Of a stretch of 64,000 nt of DNA, positions 34,374-45,577 are shown in pieces (the first letter of the stretch is position 1; the number at the start of each line of letters is the position of its first letter). The notes under the pieces were generated by a model. The model was given only the letters and a program-made list of their open reading frames with translations, did not search any database and was not told the origin of the DNA. Origin of the DNA: Tetraselmis striata. Lineage: Eukaryota > Chlorophyta > Chlorodendrophyceae > Chlorodendrales > Chlorodendraceae. A program made the translations under genes and the position numbers. The stretch covers positions 1 through 64,000 of the forward strand of contig VCJN01000950.1 in NCBI GenBank assembly GCA_006384855.1, given 5' to 3'.

Positions 34374-36431
34374 TTAGAAGTCTGCCTCTGCAGCCTCTTG
34401 CTCTGCATCCACCGCATCAGTGGATGTTGAGCTGCAAAGAGGGCGCTGCAGGTTGCACAGATGTCCTACGACATTAAAGGCCTTCTCTATCATATCTAGA
34501 GAGTACAGAGACAGTTTCTTACCAGAGAAGGCCCTTCAGTTCTGCACGCGGCTGAAATGCCGCTCTACATGGATGCGCAGGTTAGACTTCTCTCCGTTGC
34601 CCTGCCTCTCATCCGCTGTGTAGTGACGCTGCCCCTGCCAACGCCGCGCTGGTGCAACAATGCGTGCACCGCGCGCAACAACCAACGCCTCGCACTGGTC
34701 AAACCCCTTGTCTGCTGGGATGCAGTGACCCCTCTGCATGATCTGCAGCCAGTGGGAAACGCGTAATATGTCTGTGTCTGAGATGCGGCCAGGATATGCT
34801 TGAGAGGTACCGCAATAGGCACCCACAGGGAGGACTGCAGCCAACAACTTGGCTGTGTGGGTTGTTTTGTAATCGGAGTAACATGTCCGAGCTGCTTTCC
34901 TGCTGCATGGCTGCTGGAGCCTGAGCTCTGTGCAGTCCAGCACAAACCGGACCAACGCGCCGTACGCCTCCCTCCACTCAGGATGCACCCGGTCCAACAT
35001 ATCCGCCGTGCTGGGGACGGGGAACTCCGCTTTGAAAACTGATCAAGGTAAGAAATCCATGTCGGGAAAATGCGGGTGAGGCACGACACCTTGATTCCTG
35101 ACCACGCACTGATGACGCGGGTCCCCAGCCCAGTGCGTAGTTTCACCAGAGTGACCAGCAAAGCATTCTGCGTAGTGAAGGTCCGCTGTTCCGGTTTCCC
35201 GACTGACTCGCGTTGTGCAGTGCCATTAGCCTCCGCCTCCATGCGCTGCATGCTCTGCTTGCCGTTCCAGTAGCGCAGCCGGTCCGCCACTCCCTCGCAG
35301 TTCACCCATTCAAAGAATTTCTGCAGAGACTGGGCAGTTGGAAACCCAGCAATGTGATTGATGCAAGCATTCCAGGCAGAACCTTCCTTCATCACATTCT
35401 CCCATGTGAGCCGGTCCACCAGTCCGTCCAGCATGCCGTCAATCTCCGCATTTTTCCTCTCCAGCTCCTTAGCCAGGTTAGCTATCACATTGCCACATGT
35501 GAGCTGAGCAGCGCCAAGCTGCGCCTGCACGTGCTCAAGCTGCTCCATCAGCACCTCCTTCTCCCTCGCCGCCTGCCCAAGCTTCTCCCGCAGCCTCTCC
35601 GCCTCTATTTTTGTTGTTTAGTAAGGATTCTTGTTGTCCGCCAATTGTTCCTCCAACAGCTTAATTCTCGACCGCATGTGGGAAACCCCCAGAGGGTCCA
35701 TCTCTGATGCACCAGACCGAGGGCGAGGAGCAGGCGGTTGCTGCATGGGCTCATTTAAACCGCCGCGTGGCAGCGGCGAGCCCCAACGAGCCGGGGCACT
35801 AGGCGGCAGCCTAGGTGAGGGGGGGATGTTCTCCTGCTCCCTAATGCTCGGAGATCTTGGCCTCACTCTAGAGAGGACAGAGGACGTAGCTGCTCGCTGT
35901 TGGCTGTTTGTGCTTATGCTCCTGAGCGGTGACCGAAACGCTGCCCGCGGACCTACCGGCGTCGACGGCTGCACACCAGTGGAGCCTACTGCGGCAGCCA
36001 TGCCAGCTCCACGGGAGAGAGGGCGCTGACGCACGGGGGTAGCAGCGCTGACGGGCGGCGGCCGCGGCGCTTCCCGTCGCGCGCAGTTTTGGTCAACTGC
36101 ATCCTTGAACGGCAGAGGGGTTGCACCGGGCTTCAACGCCTTACCCACCGCGCCACCTTTTCTCTTGATGTCCCTTTTGTCGCTGTCCGCGAAGTGGGAG
36201 GTGTGTACCTTGTAGCTCCTAGGATGCTTGAGCTCCTTGCTTGTCGCGGTAAGTTGGGTCATTGAAGACGAGGATGTCGACGACCTTCCGGTAGTGGTCT
36301 GGGTCACGCGCGAGCGTGTCCATGCCATGCGCATTCTTGGTGACCGGTTTGCGACAGTTCGGGTGGTTGCAGACGCAGTATTCCCCGCGTGCATCTTTCG
36401 GGGTGGGTAGCGGAGTGTTTTGCGTCGACAT
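34374..36431 (-). CDS. THAP-domain DDE transposase (DDE_Tnp_4 type), interrupted
   Basis: ATG 36431 opens MSTQNTPLPTPKDARGEYCV. An N-terminal THAP-like finger has CNHPNC, then HPRSYKVHTSHFADSD and KPGATPLPF, equivalent to the C-x-H-F and AVPTPF elements, although the cysteine before S-H-F is histidine. A Pro/Ser-rich region and a coiled coil (KLLEEQLADNK, RLREKLGQAAREKEVLMEQL) lead to a helix-turn-helix (LLVTLVKLRTGLG, TRIFPTWISYL) and the catalytic core: VLDCTELRLQQP (first D), IPADKGFDQCEAL (second D), NLRIHVERHFSRVQ (E). A C-terminal exon with DMIEKAFNVVGHLCNLQRP follows an intron that ends near 34497. Single-base frame changes near 36237 and 35035, a TAA near 35619 and a TGA near 34537 interrupt this copy. 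Catalytic residues are kept, so the breaks look recent or are consensus errors. Confidence 0.75.
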
Positions 36432-36517
36432 GATGTGGGTATGAGAGGTAGGAGATGACGATGTGGTGACTGGCGACAAGATGTCTGAGCAATGTGGGAG
36501 CGACCGAGTCAACAATT

Positions 36518-36639
36518 CTGCGCGGGCGCGGTGCGCTGGCGCTGGGCTGCGGCGGAGCGGTTCTCCGTAGCGAAAATACGGGTACGAATGCTTAACACCG
36601 TAATTCTGTACGGGCACCTTATTGTGGCGGAACTCCTCT
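36518..36639 (-). repeat. Right terminal inverted repeat
   Basis: On the minus strand it reads AGAGGAGTTCCGCCACAATA and then follows the left repeat to ACCGCGCCCGCGCAG. A G-rich tract (36649-36675) lies just outside. Confidence 0.92.
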
Positions 36640-36800
36640 ATGGTGGAGGGGGGGGGGGGGCGGGGGGGCGGGGGGTTTGTATGGGGATAGGGGTTATGAG
36701 CCTGTGACGAAGCCGCCGCCACCACGAGTACCATAGTGGCCGCCATATCTCATGAAGTTCGTTCCATATAGTCGCTATTTCCCGCGCGTTTCGTGAATTT

Positions 36801-37108
36801 TTTTGTTATTAATATACGATGAGTCATGAATCGCGCTGCAGCAGCAGTATAGCGACTTTATACGGTCGTCTGACAGCATTATATCAGTGAATTCACGTTA
36901 ATTGGGCGGGACACGCGAAGGCACGTCCTATCGTCCTATCGAAGACTTATTAGCGACTATGGGGAGAATTAGTTTTTTATTGTACGAACGATAAGTCATG
37001 AATCGCCCTGCAGCAGCAGTAGTAGCGCTTTGTAGTCGTCTGACAGCATTATTAATATCAGTGAATTCACGTTAATTGGGCGGGAAACGCGAAGGCACAT
37101 GTCCTCGC
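36801..37108. repeat. Imperfect direct duplication, about 170-bp period
   Basis: Two copies (about 36801-36935 and 36973-37108) share GAGTCATGAATCG-like, CTGCAGCAGCAGTA, CGTCTGACAGCATTAT and GTGAATTCACGTTAATTGGG. They lie just outside the tyrosine-recombinase region and could be its subterminal repeats. Confidence 0.75.
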
Positions 37109-37139
37109 GAAGACATAAACAGTCGCTACTGCTAAGATC

Positions 37140-38260
37140 GGAGAGAGCGGTAGATTGACGAAGAAGGGGAAGAGCCAGGTCACGAAGGGGGCACCGGGAA
37201 GGCCACCGCTGCGGAGTCTTGTTTTTACTTGGAAGTGGCGGAGTGGCGCGATGTGACTGAAGAAGAACCACGCGCCAAGCGAAGGAAGGGCGTTGGGGCC
37301 GATGTAGTCCAGATCGACGTCGGAGTTGGTGGCTCACCCACCTTGGTAGCGAATGTGGGACAGTGGGACTCCGATGGCGTTAGCGGCAGATGCTGCTCCT
37401 TTGCGAAGGTTGTGTGAGCTCTAGGATGAATTGCCGGCGGACGGGGAGGGAAGCACCGACAAGACAAGCGGTTGTAGAGAGTAAGTCCGACATTGTAATG
37501 GCGGTCCAAGACTTGGGAATGCTCGTTCGGGGCGACCGCCTAGAAGTTTGTTTCGGCCACGGCAACATGGACCCGGGGGGCAGACTGTACGTGGTCGATG
37601 AAGTGGTGTAGGAGACGCATGATGCGGGGGTGCTCCGACTTTGGAAGGAGCAGAACGCGCAAGTCGTCGGGGCCGCGCCGACCGGCGCGTCCCTTTTCAC
37701 GGTACACCTGCATGGTGATGTTGTAGTCGCCGACATGCACGTCCCGCACTCGGCAGGAGACGATAATAAGTCCCATGGCAGAAAACATGAAGTTGACAAC
37801 CGAGGCTCGGAAGTCGTACTGGTAAACACAATCAACTCTGCGTGCTCGACGAAGTTGTAAGCGACACTACCCGGCAGAGGGACTCGCAAAGGGGCCGCCT
37901 CCGTGCGGCGTTGCCTTAGCAATAACAGGCCGCGACGAGCGGCGGTAAGGTGTAGGCTGTCCTTGGCGATCGGGTCGAGGTTGTGTAGTTCAAAGAAGGT
38001 GTTGATTGCTGACATGTAGGATTGTAACCACGTAGCCCCAATAATGTGGCCCCGCTCACCAATCCAAGCGACGCGACGTACCGGACGACAGTAGCAGACT
38101 AGCAGTGGTCGCCTCCATCGGGCTGATGTTCTCGGAGTCGTGGCAGAACTCCGCGAATTGAGACAGTCTGCCGGCGTAGCTCTTGAGCGTCTCAGTGATG
38201 AGGGAGCTGGAGAGTAGGTCGAGTGTCCGCTGTCCCAACTCGCGTCCGAGCCGAACGCCT
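37140..38260 (-). mobile_element. Broken tyrosine-recombinase element (Crypton- or DIRS-like)
   Basis: Minus-strand frames show a SAM-like N-terminal core-binding region (ITETLKSYAGRLSQFAEFCH, WLQSYMSAINTFFELHNLDP) and the catalytic C-terminal region of a tyrosine recombinase (SSHNLRKGAASAANAIG with an arginine, HIRYQGG, later LDYI as the likely tyrosine). The coding region is spread over more than one frame, so the element is broken, with several breaks. Neither a reverse transcriptase nor a capsid gene is recognised nearby, so I cannot choose between Crypton and DIRS-type. It is old enough to have lost its frame but keeps clear motifs. Confidence 0.6.
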
Positions 38261-41200
38261 CATGCAAACGAGACTGGAGTGAAGCAACTTAGGGGGCGAC
38301 AGCTTCGGGCTCATCAATTACGTGAGTACGGCGCTTGACCGACATTGCAAAGTAACATCAGGGCGGTTTTTTTTTTGCGAAGTACTCCGCTGCGGCGCGC
38401 GGTTAGGTTGCCGGCGGTTTGCCGGTAATTGTTGGACGGGTTAGTGAGGGGTTCAGTACGGGTTGCGGGGCAATGTTCAGGCAGGAGGGCCGCCCCGCGC
38501 GTCCGTCGAGCTCGTAGCGCATGTCACGCGCGTAACGTACACGCGCGAAGCTTGGTCGTTGCGAACCCGTTGAACCATGTAGTGTAACAACCGACGGACG
38601 CAACGATGAAATGGTGCGGGAGTCAGGCGCGGATTGCTGAACCGCCATGTGCAGGTGCGCGGATGGTTGAGCCGCACTCGGATGAATATGTAAGGAGAGC
38701 CTCACCGAGGAATGTCTAAATGAAGTCTATCAGGTGGGAGGGTCCGGCCCGGACACCTGGCGCTCATCCCGCCGTTGAACTACAAGGGCACGCCGCGCGG
38801 CGGTCACCGAAAAGTGACCTCGCAATGCGTCAGCAGCTCCGACGAAAGCCGCCCCACACCGTCACTTGTGCTCACCTTCGTGGCCATGCCCGCGACCGCC
38901 GCCACGTCCACGTCCACGCCCGCGTAGTCCGCCCGCGAACGACGACGCCACCCGAGCAATAGCGGTAGCTTTCGCGCTGGTGGCCACCGTCGCCTCGAAG
39001 ACGCGACGTACCTAGTCCTTCATCAGGTCCTCGAAAATCGCAGAATCCAAACGCTCGGCGGCAGGCTGAAAATGTTGGGCTCGCAGTACGTCCAGAACAC
39101 ATTGGTCGCCATGCACACGCTTGACCTCGTTGAGCCTCCGCATGAAGGCTAGACGAAAGCGAAACGCCTTGTCGATGGCCTCGGCGTGATTCCGAGCGCG
39201 CGCTAGGTAGATAGGGGGTGAAGTATTGATTAGCAGCGAAAACATAAGCAAGGTAGCAGCTTGTCGAGAGCCACGAAGAGAGCGCCCATCTCCGAAACAC
39301 GGCATCCAAAGGTACTCCTTCTAAGCCGGCAAACACCGGTCATCCTGCTTGAGGTACTCGTTCGTCAGGCCGGTAATGAGGGGAAAGAGCCCATGAACCT
39401 TGCTGACCGGTCGAACGGCCTCATAACCAGACTTTGCTCGCTGCAGGAGCTATGGCACCGCGAGGTAGTCGTCCTCGTCCCCCACGAATTTTGCTCCGAC
39501 ACGGCCGCTCTGGGCTACCTCTAGCAAGTCGGGGCGCTCTGCGGCTCCCCCGCTGCCTGTCGGCTGTCCAGCGACGCGCTACGTACCCGGAACCAGAGCC
39601 ATGTGCTCCGTCTCCATTAACAACATGGTCACGAGCCGTCAATTGAGCTAACGCTGTTGCAAGCTCGCGCAACAATGTAGACTGAGCCTTCTTGTCTGCT
39701 TATAACGATTCGAGCGTCGGTTCAACGACGGATTCTGGCACTGGCCTGCCCAACCAACTGCATACCCGCGTGTCTCCACTGCTTTAGTCATCTTGATGAC
39801 TTCACTTGCATGCCTTGGCAATCAGCTAAACATCGATGAAACTACTTGCGACTAACCGAAATAGGGACTACATATACATTTCGCTTATCCTTGATGTTTT
39901 TCTTCTCCGTTTAGCACGGTCTATCCGAGTTTTCGTACACGCGACAATCCGTATACTACATCATCGGCTATCGGTCATATAGTATATCGTGTTATTATAT
40001 ATTAACCTCACGCAGTACACACATGCGCCATGTATACTAAAGGCTTCGTAGGCATGATGTTGTTGAGTCATAATAGCGACTATATCATTGTTGATATGCC
40101 ATGCATTTATATTATATACTGAGGATTACACGCTATATCATACTCGTGCCATTCTTGTTTTACCTCGCTGGCGTTGTAACCTTGCTGGAAAGTCCTCACG
40201 CCCATCTGATCGAAACACGGCTTCATCCACCCGTACCCGGCCGGAACATTTGTTCCACACAACCATAACTGACACTGACGACTTGCCAATGCCACCAACC
40301 CACTAGATCGTGGATGTTTACCTTTGCCGAAAAACTGTTGAGAAGCAGGCGGCCAGCCCTTGCATACAACGACAATATAATTATTCGCTCAAACCACATC
40401 AAGGCTCTTGAGCTGATTGAGTCTAAAGGTAAGACCTGTGTGCCTAATAAGACATTCAAAAGCCCCATCAGCCCCGCTTTGAAACCAAAAACCTCCACAT
40501 ACACGATAACAATTACTATTGCGAAAACCCAAATAGACCGATTATCAAAACCTACTCCCGCCCACTATGCTACGACTACTAGATTCCGGCGCAACGCTGT
40601 GCCTATAAGTGACGCCTTCGTTCGCCTGCGCAAATAAAAAACCGCACCGCTCGAAAAACTACGAGTCATCATGGCAGGCGGCCGCATATGACACTAGCGT
40701 CGCAGTCATCCTGCCTGTTACAATTAGATATATATGGATATCAGACAAGTGTTGAATTTATCCTAGCCAGCTCACAAAAAACAATCGACGCTGTTCTTTC
40801 CTATCTATCTTTCCTCACAAATCAGAATCCACATAGTCATTCGACCATTGGCTCCCGCGCGTTCCCCGACGGCCACATGGTCACATGCCCTATCGAGCCC
40901 CGTGTCGGAAATATCGACGCCATTCATGCTAACACTATGCATGGCCCGAGAAACACTTAAAAAAATGCCGATGACACCGTATTCTTTTGCGCCGCAGTCC
41001 GCGATCACGACAATGCAACAATAAACACTAACTAATGCCCAAATCCATTGATAATGCTATATGCTATTGCCAATATTACTACCGACCAATCTGCTATATA
41101 CATCTAACAAGTTCGATCCCTTCTACTATAACATAAATAAACAATTATGCCAACCATTAGATTCCCTTCCGCAGTTACGCCCCGGCTTTGACTTCGAAAT

Positions 41201-41559
41201 ACCACTGCTCTAAGATGCATATCTACCACCCGGCAAAATGTATCGCCTTCCACCAATCCATCTGCCGACTCAGAAGAGTATAAAAAGCATTTAACTGCCT
41301 TTTTAGTAACGGATTTATTGGGCAATCGTTTCCGCCTTCTACTGCACCTGTCATATGTGTCCAACATGACAATATGGGCATCCGCACGTGCATTGACAAT
41401 CTCGTTAGATACATAGATATACCCGCCAGATAATAGGCTTCCCGACACCACACGCCGCCATGTTGTTAGATATGCTCTCCGGCGCCGCGGTTATTCCGCC
41501 CTCGATCTTTTTTGTCTACCACCACCTTGTAGTCACAAATACGGACGCCCACAAAGTAA
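38261..41559. other. Mobile-element-like flank without assigned gene
   Basis: 38261-39700 is GC-rich with overlapping frames on both strands (for example IDKAFRFRLAFMRRLNEV on the minus strand near 39130) that may belong to the recombinase element. From 39700 the DNA turns AT-rich and probably belongs to the retroelement fossil to the right. No intact gene is seen. Confidence 0.35.
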
Positions 41560-42260
41560 CTATCGTTCAAACCTCTGTTCGGTCAGTACGAATTCCTAGT
41601 CATGCCACTTGGCATGTCCAATGCCACGTCGGCGTTTGAACGATGGATTACTAACGTTAGCAGTCGCCTAAAACACGTTTATTCTTGTCTACTTTGAAGA
41701 CGTTTTGGTATTTAACATCTCCCTCGATGAACAAATATCACACTTCATACCACGCTTGTTTTGCTTGCCGACATTGCATACTATTGTTATTGAATTCTCC
41801 CCTCTGCCAAGAACGAACTCGAATATTTGGACAACCAGTTAGCCAGCAGGGCACGCTCTTCCGATAATAACATTTCTGCTTTTCCTGATTGAGCCCCGTC
41901 AAAAACTGCATAACAAATACAACGATTCCTCAAAGTCGGCTAATTAATGTATTTCAAATATTTACGTATTGAATACCCTCGCATGACCGCACCCTTTTTA
42001 TTATATTTGGTCCCAACGTACATTTTTTTGGAGACAACGCGAACATGTACGTTGCATTTTACGATGGAAACAATATATATGCTTATGAATACTCCTTAGG
42101 CGCTGTTTTACTTCAGCAGAGTGCCAAAGGACACCTCCGACAGTGTCCTTATTATATACCAAAGTTTCGCATTCTCCCCATACCAGATACATACCCCACA
42201 TGTGCCCAAGAACTTTTGATTACGCTTGTCCAAATGACGTTGCTATATTGAAGAAAGTTG
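41560..42260 (+). mobile_element. Ty3/gypsy-like LTR retroelement fossil (pol region)
   Basis: Short matches to the Ty3/gypsy reverse transcriptase (a FLVMPLGMSNATSAFERWI-type motif near 41590-41650) and to its RNase H (GAVLLQQ near 42100) lie in the expected order on the plus strand. The coding capacity is lost through several breaks. AT-rich sequence from about 40000 to 42500 may all belong to it. Long terminal repeats were not found. It looks old. Confidence 0.55.
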
Positions 42261-42566
42261 TAAGATCACGGTCATAGCACACAAGGCCACTCTACGTCAC
42301 CTGCCCGCCCAATTGGCGTTCAGCCGCAGTCACTCACTATGACGCCGTAATGTTTTATACCATACCTAGCAAACCCACCCCCGCACCGGAAAGGCCGTGC
42401 TCGACATAATACACCGCAGTAAAACTCTTAGAATGAGGCCGATGCCCGGTAGGTATCGTCGCCCGGATTTACGCTACGACTTCACCAAACATGACGCTCA
42501 ACTGCTTGACAAAGGTCCAACTAACACATATGCATGATTATGTGCATGTATATAGATATTATATTG

Positions 42567-42576
42567 TGTGTATATA

Positions 42577-42627
<51 letters not shown>

Positions 42628-42761
42628 CTGCATTCTTATTCTTCTAGTCTTTGCCAAAGTGGCCTCCCACTCTGTTCTCTCGCGCCTCTCCGCGACGAGC
42701 TTGCAGCTACTCGCCGGTCTCTCCTCCCAGCGAGCAGCATCAAGTTGTGCGCACACACACG

Positions 42762-42816
<55 letters not shown>

Positions 42817-42850
42817 GTATATATATATACATATACGTATACATATATTA
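42567..42850. repeat. TA and AC microsatellites
   Basis: A (TA)n tract of about 55 bases (42570-42625) and an (AC)n tract of about 60 bases (42752-42812), followed by ATATGTATATATATAC-type sequence, flank 125 bases of unique DNA. Confidence 0.95.
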
Positions 42851-43284
42851 ATACCCGTACTACTCATCTGCTCATTGTCCGTGCGCCACCTTTACATGTT
42901 CCACGCCATACCAACGTACGCCCACATCCCACATTATGCCTCTACCAATGCCCAAGGCTGTCCACTGCAATCCCCGATGACTTCAAGACTAGATTGCATT
43001 TCCAAGTCTAGCGCATGCTTGCAACCGGCTGCCGAGCTATATATTATGGCTGTATCGAGCTGTGTACGACCCTGTACACTGCAACAATTCCTTTCATGCA
43101 GACCTTTTCCTTGCTTATGTCACTTTGGCGATGGATAATAATGGATTTTGTTACTAGCAGCGCGCGTTTTATAATTCTATGCGAGTATTATTAATGGCAC
43201 CGGAATTAGCAATAGTATTATATTATCACTATAAGTAGTAGCATCGTATGGAACTGTACGCATAACAAGAAGAAAGGGTTATCA
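42851..43284. other. No recognised gene
   Basis: Unique sequence follows the microsatellites. Frames here extend out of repeat DNA and are not supported as coding. Confidence 0.4.
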
Positions 43285-43470
43285 TACGTATAAACGTAAA
43301 GTTCGCTCCATGTCGGCGGCCAAAGCCACCCCGGCACTTTACCTTTTGCGCCGATTGCATTCGTAGGTCCGCCATAGCCCTCAATAGCGACAAATTAATC
43401 ACTACCCGTACGGTTTCATATATCTCCATTGCGGGGTATTTTTGGTACACCAAACCCAAATCACGTACCA
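43285..43470 (-). repeat. SINE-like repeat, 3' part (copy 3)
   Basis: On the minus strand GGGCTATGGCGGACCTACG, GTAAAGTGCCGGGGTGGCTT and GAGCGAACTTTACGTTTA correspond, with roughly 70 percent identity by eye, to the 3' third of copy 1 (3530-3630). The tRNA head is missing. GGGGTATTTTTGGTACACCA at its 5' side also resembles the tail of copy 2. Confidence 0.5.
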
Positions 43471-44639
43471 AAGTCCAGGTGTTGGTCTAGCATACCCAAA
43501 CCGAGCATGATAGCAAGCCCTGGGGGAGGGCTTTTAGGCCCCGCAACCCCACTCGGTTTATGTTGACATAAAACCGGGTCGATTGACCGCGTGGGTGGGG
43601 GTGCTCTTGGGTGCGTCATCAATATTTTTGGCACACTTTTAACATCCACTAGCCTCCCGGACTGTCTCGTAATTACTACGTAATGGCATATAATCGCGAT
43701 TTCCCCATGATATGGCTGGGCACGCAATCCCCGTATCTACCGTGTAATCGCCACGTCACCGCTAGGCTCAGTAGTCACAATGACATGCCCGGCTCGCCGC
43801 GTTCCGGGTGCTACCTCCTACCTCCTACCATGGGGACCGAAATCGCGATTACCTGTCATTACGTTGTAATTACGAGACATGTTCCGACCAGAAGGCTAGT
43901 GTCTGCTCCGCGTCCACCCACCGCGGCAAAGTTTGCTCAAGGGTTCCAACGAGTGGATGTTGAACATGTAGATGATAAACCAAGGTGGTACCATAGGGGC
44001 GGGGGCTGCGCTTTCGAGCGGTTATTACGGGCCGGGGAGGGGCTGGGACTCTTGGGAGATGCGTGCGGCGCCCGCATCTCCGCGTGTGGGTCGGGGCGCT
44101 ACCGACCGGGGCTATAAAGGCTCCACCAATCCACACATGTGCATATGTGGCGCTGGCGCCCGAGCGACGCCAGCTGGCGACGCCGAACGGGAAGGGAGAT
44201 GATAAGAAATTGGGACACGGAATAGTGCTCAGATGAACCACGTGCTACCTGAGTTACAAGGCGAGCTAGTGATGGTCGTCAGCTCGCCGCCGTTCGCGGC
44301 GCACCCGTAGTGCGCGACGAACGGGCGGTATCTCATGCATGCATACGTGCCGACACCTACTCGGCACTTCTTGGACGGAACTCGCCGCTTCCGCTGCCCC
44401 GCCCCTCGGATGCTAGCTAGTGACGCTAGGATGAGCTTTCATAACTTCGGCGTGGCGAAGGGCATGGTGACGGTTGTGCTGGTCCGCGACGCGGTAGGTG
44501 CGCGGCATATCCAGGAATCCGCGGTCAACCCACCTTGCTTGGACTTTCCACCCCTGTCCCCGAGTTCACCACAGCATACAAGTGGGTATACTCCTCTGAC
44601 GAAAGCCCTAAAAAACAATTTCATTAAGGCTATTAAGCT
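43471..44639. other. No recognised gene
   Basis: The stretch contains two stretches related to AATCGCGATT...ATTACG (near 43690 and 43840) and GC-rich sequence 43980-44200. No domain is recognised in the frames present. Confidence 0.4.
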
Positions 44640-44915
44640 CCCGGATTACATCATATATGGCCAAGATTGGGACAACTACCCCAGTGTACCAATAATGGTG
44701 TACCAATAAAACTACCCCACGATGGAGATTCATGGACTACCTCTGGTCCGGTGGTCGCTAGCGCCCCGTCAAGGCAGGCCTCGTATGCAAATTAACCATA
44801 TTAAATCCAGGACACGCCGGATCGATCTGTCACCCTCACTGCGAGAACCGGGAATCGAACCGGCGACCTCTCGTACAAGAGACCTCTGCTCTGCTACGCG
44901 ATGTGCTGAGCGGTC
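44640..44915 (-). repeat. tRNA-derived SINE-like repeat, copy 2
   Basis: The minus strand starts with a tRNA-like head (CGCGTAGCAGAGC, TCTCTTGTACGAGAGG, B box CCGGTTCGATTCCCGG at 44847-44862), then continues CCGGCGTGTCCTGGATTTAA and GGTTAATTTGCATACGAGG, parallel to CCGGCGTGTCCCGGGTTTAC and GGTTGATGCATTAG in copy 1. The 3' end is approximate. Confidence 0.6.
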
Positions 44916-45577
44916 AGTTCTGCATATAAATACACCAGCCAAGCTTTTTACTTCCTCAGTGCCGGTACTTTCCGTGCATTATAACTGGGGCTAAATCTGA
45001 CAACACCAAAGATAACATATAAATATGGATAAGGATACATCATGGTACATCCATATTAAGGATATATGATATCCTTATATCCGCCAAGTATGGAGTGCAT
45101 AAAGTCTGTAATAAAACCCATTAGCATCAACGATTAGTCGCTGAGAATTACGAGTGGACAGCAGCGAGGGTTCGTCTTTTCGGTGAGCCGGTATCCCCAA
45201 ATTATCCGACTCCTGGTTTTACAGGTACTTGACTATACGAGGTTATTGCGTAATGCATAATTGAAACCTGTGTTCACGTTGAGTGTCCGAACTAGCTACT
45301 GAATTAATACGATTTCTGTTCTGTGCGACGACGGGAGTCGCAGTTCCCGCCAGAGCGATCTGCGAACCGGCGTGGCATGCACAAGTACGAGCAGTCACAG
45401 CAGCGCGCGGTGGTGCTAAGGCAAGGTGCTTTATAACACGAGGCTGATGCGCTCTTCAGCAGGCCCACTACTCCCCTGGCCGCTTCCCGACGCCGCTAGG
45501 AGGATCTCCCACCTCACTGGAATCCCGTTGAGTGCTACCACGCGGTTGTAAAGAGAGGTGGCCTCCCGCCTTCTCCG
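44916..45577. other. Upstream region of receptor-like gene 2
   Basis: AT-rich sequence (45000-45120, with GGATAAGGATAC and CATATTAAGGATATATG) gives way to GC-rich sequence near the gene. No gene is seen. It should hold the promoter. Confidence 0.4.

Larger units (their letters stand above)
31542..36639. mobile_element. THAP/DDE_4 DNA transposon carrying a FEN1/EXO1-like nuclease
   Basis: Inverted repeats at 31542-31660 and 36518-36639 begin AGAGGAGTTCC and share about 118 bases with two substitutions and one 3-nt indel. The element is flanked by AT at 31540-31541 and 36640-36641, which fits a 2-bp target duplication. Inside are two convergent genes: a nuclease with SWIM-like motif on the plus strand and a THAP-domain DDE transposase on the minus strand. 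The plan (THAP plus DDE_Tnp_4 transposase, second gene a nuclease with SWIM) recalls the ISL2EU/IS4EU superfamily, whose second ORF is, as I remember it, a YqaJ-type nuclease; here it is a Rad2/XPG-type nuclease. Near-identical repeats suggest a young insertion, yet both genes are interrupted. Confidence 0.85.

Noticed and set aside
42491-43138. 215-codon ORF with Ile-Tyr and Thr-His repeats
   Set aside because: Product of TA and AC microsatellites.
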